A stretch of DNA of 5,277 nucleotides, from positions 1 through 5,277 of the forward strand of contig SLKF01000274.1 of the NCBI GenBank assembly GCA_007134725.1, written 5' to 3'. Positions 4,395 through 5,277 of the stretch are shown one piece after another. Made by a program: the position numbers and the translations under genes. Source of the DNA: Clostridiales bacterium. GTDB taxonomy: Bacteria; Bacillota; Clostridia; Peptostreptococcales; T1SED10-28. The notes under the pieces were generated by a model. That model saw only the letters and a list, made by a program, of their open reading frames with translations, had not been told where the DNA came from and did no database searches. The number at the start of each line of letters is the position of its first letter. The first letter of the stretch is position 1.

Positions 4395-5277
4395 ATGAAG
4401 TCTCGCACGGTTGGTTACATCTCGGTCATGATATCCGGTATGGTCTTTGGAACCATGCCTTTATTGGCAAAAATTATTTTTTCCCAGGGAGGCAACGCCA
4501 TTAATTTGGTTTTCTGGCGCTTCTTTCTGGCTTTGCCCGTGCTTTTTTATTTAATTCGTCGAAATCCCAAAATCGATTTTCATATTACAAAAAAACAGAC
4601 CAAGAATCTAATATCTGTTGGGATTTTAGGGTATGCGGCCACAGCCATGACTCTTTTTGTTTCCTATAACTATATCGCTACCGGGGTCGCCACCACCTTG
4701 CATTTCGTCTACCCGATTTTAGTGATTATCGCCTCCGGGGTTTTTTATAAGGACCGCCTCACATTCATTAAAGTTTTCAGTGGGATTCTCAGCACCATAG
4801 GAATTTATCTTTTATACAGCGGCGAGCTAAGCGGCAGTCTGTTCGGCATATTCATGGCTTTACTATCGGGGATCAGTTATGCTTTTTGTGTACTCTATAT
4901 TGATAAAAGCGGACTGAAAAACATGCCCTCCTTTAAACTGACTTTTTATCTAAGCCTAATTGCCTCCATCGCCATGTTCTTTTTCGCCGTATTTACCGGG
5001 CAGTTCACCCTGCAACTTACCTTACTGGGTTGGGCAGTCACTCTGTTTTTATCCAATTTTGTCACCTTGGGTGCCGTTAATTTATTAAACGTTGGAATTC
5101 AACGAATCGGATCCCAAAGTTCGGGGATTCTCAGTACCTTAGAGCCGATCACCTCTATTATTCTTGGGGTACTGATTTTCAGTGAGGTCTTAAACTTCGA
5201 GATCCTAATCGGTTGTATCTTGATCCTAACCGCGGTCATCCTCATTGTTAAATACGACCGGGTGATACTTCCCGTTG
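4395..5277 (+). CDS. EamA/DMT-superfamily membrane transporter (3' end cut off)
   Basis: 294 residues are present without a stop, and the usual family length is about 290-310, so only a short tail is missing. Ten hydrophobic segments fit at about 6-26, 36-55, 73-92, 96-117, 124-141, 147-167, 180-200, 207-228, 243-263 and 268-286. These form the two EamA repeats (roughly 8-140 and 147-286). Family wording is clear: FWRFFLALPVL (40-50) in the first repeat, ATTLHFVYPILV (99-110) before the helix 4/5 turn, and the equivalent ILSTLEPITSIILGVLIFSE (245-264) in the second. A cytoplasmic basic loop, RRNPKIDFHITKKQTK (55-70), fits the positive-inside rule. Members export or import metabolites such as amino acids, nucleotides or sugars; this sequence does not reveal which. 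The start at 4395 follows AAGGGGG at 4381-4387. It is probably a separate unit from the NIF3-family gene, given the terminator between them. Confidence 0.92.
   Translation, partial: MKSRTVGYISVMISGMVFGTMPLLAKIIFSQGGNAINLVFWRFFLALPVLFYLIRRNPKIDFHITKKQTKNLISVGILGYAATAMTLFVSYNYIATGVATTLHFVYPILVIIASGVFYKDRLTFIKVFSGILSTIGIYLLYSGELSGSLFGIFMALLSGISYAFCVLYIDKSGLKNMPSFKLTFYLSLIASIAMFFFAVFTGQFTLQLTLLGWAVTLFLSNFVTLGAVNLLNVGIQRIGSQSSGILSTLEPITSIILGVLIFSEVLNFEILIGCILILTAVILIVKYDRVILPV

Overview
The window looks like chromosomal DNA of a low-to-mid GC Gram-positive anaerobe or close relative (Clostridia-like Firmicute). The evidence is strong AGGAGG-type ribosome binding sites, a lipobox-type binding lipoprotein in place of a periplasmic one, sigma-A-like promoters and short intergenic regions with hairpin/T-tract terminators. 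The exported binding protein is extremely acidic while a cytoplasmic neighbour is nearly charge-balanced. This fits a haloalkaliphile that relies on compatible solutes, but that is inference and no species can be named.

Left half, minus strand (read from 2470 down to 1): a compact four-gene cluster, msrB, ABC permease, ABC substrate-binding lipoprotein, ABC ATPase (cut by the window edge). Gaps are 17, 29 and 1 bases, and no terminator lies between the genes. The transporter belongs to the quaternary-amine / osmoprotectant uptake family (OpuC/ProU-like). The leading gene is a methionine-R-sulfoxide reductase of the zinc-free type. The operon therefore pairs protein (or free methionine) sulfoxide repair with uptake of a compatible-solute-like molecule.

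Centre: a monocistronic gene on the minus strand (3207 to 2665) encodes a 180-residue soluble protein of unknown function, with its own promoter and a good terminator. Divergent from it on the plus strand is a NIF3/YbgI (DUF34) family metal-binding protein (3411-4238), with a clear promoter upstream and a strong terminator downstream.

Right end, plus strand: an EamA/DMT-family ten-helix transporter (from 4395), probably missing only its last few residues at the window edge, preceded by its own promoter region and a 12-bp tandem repeat.

No RNA gene, CRISPR array, insertion sequence or phage feature was seen, and no gene-free stretch exceeds about 205 bases. Nothing here is clearly a new defence or mobile system. 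The most interesting points are the msrB-transporter linkage, the divergent NIF3 metal site and the uncharacterised 180-residue protein.
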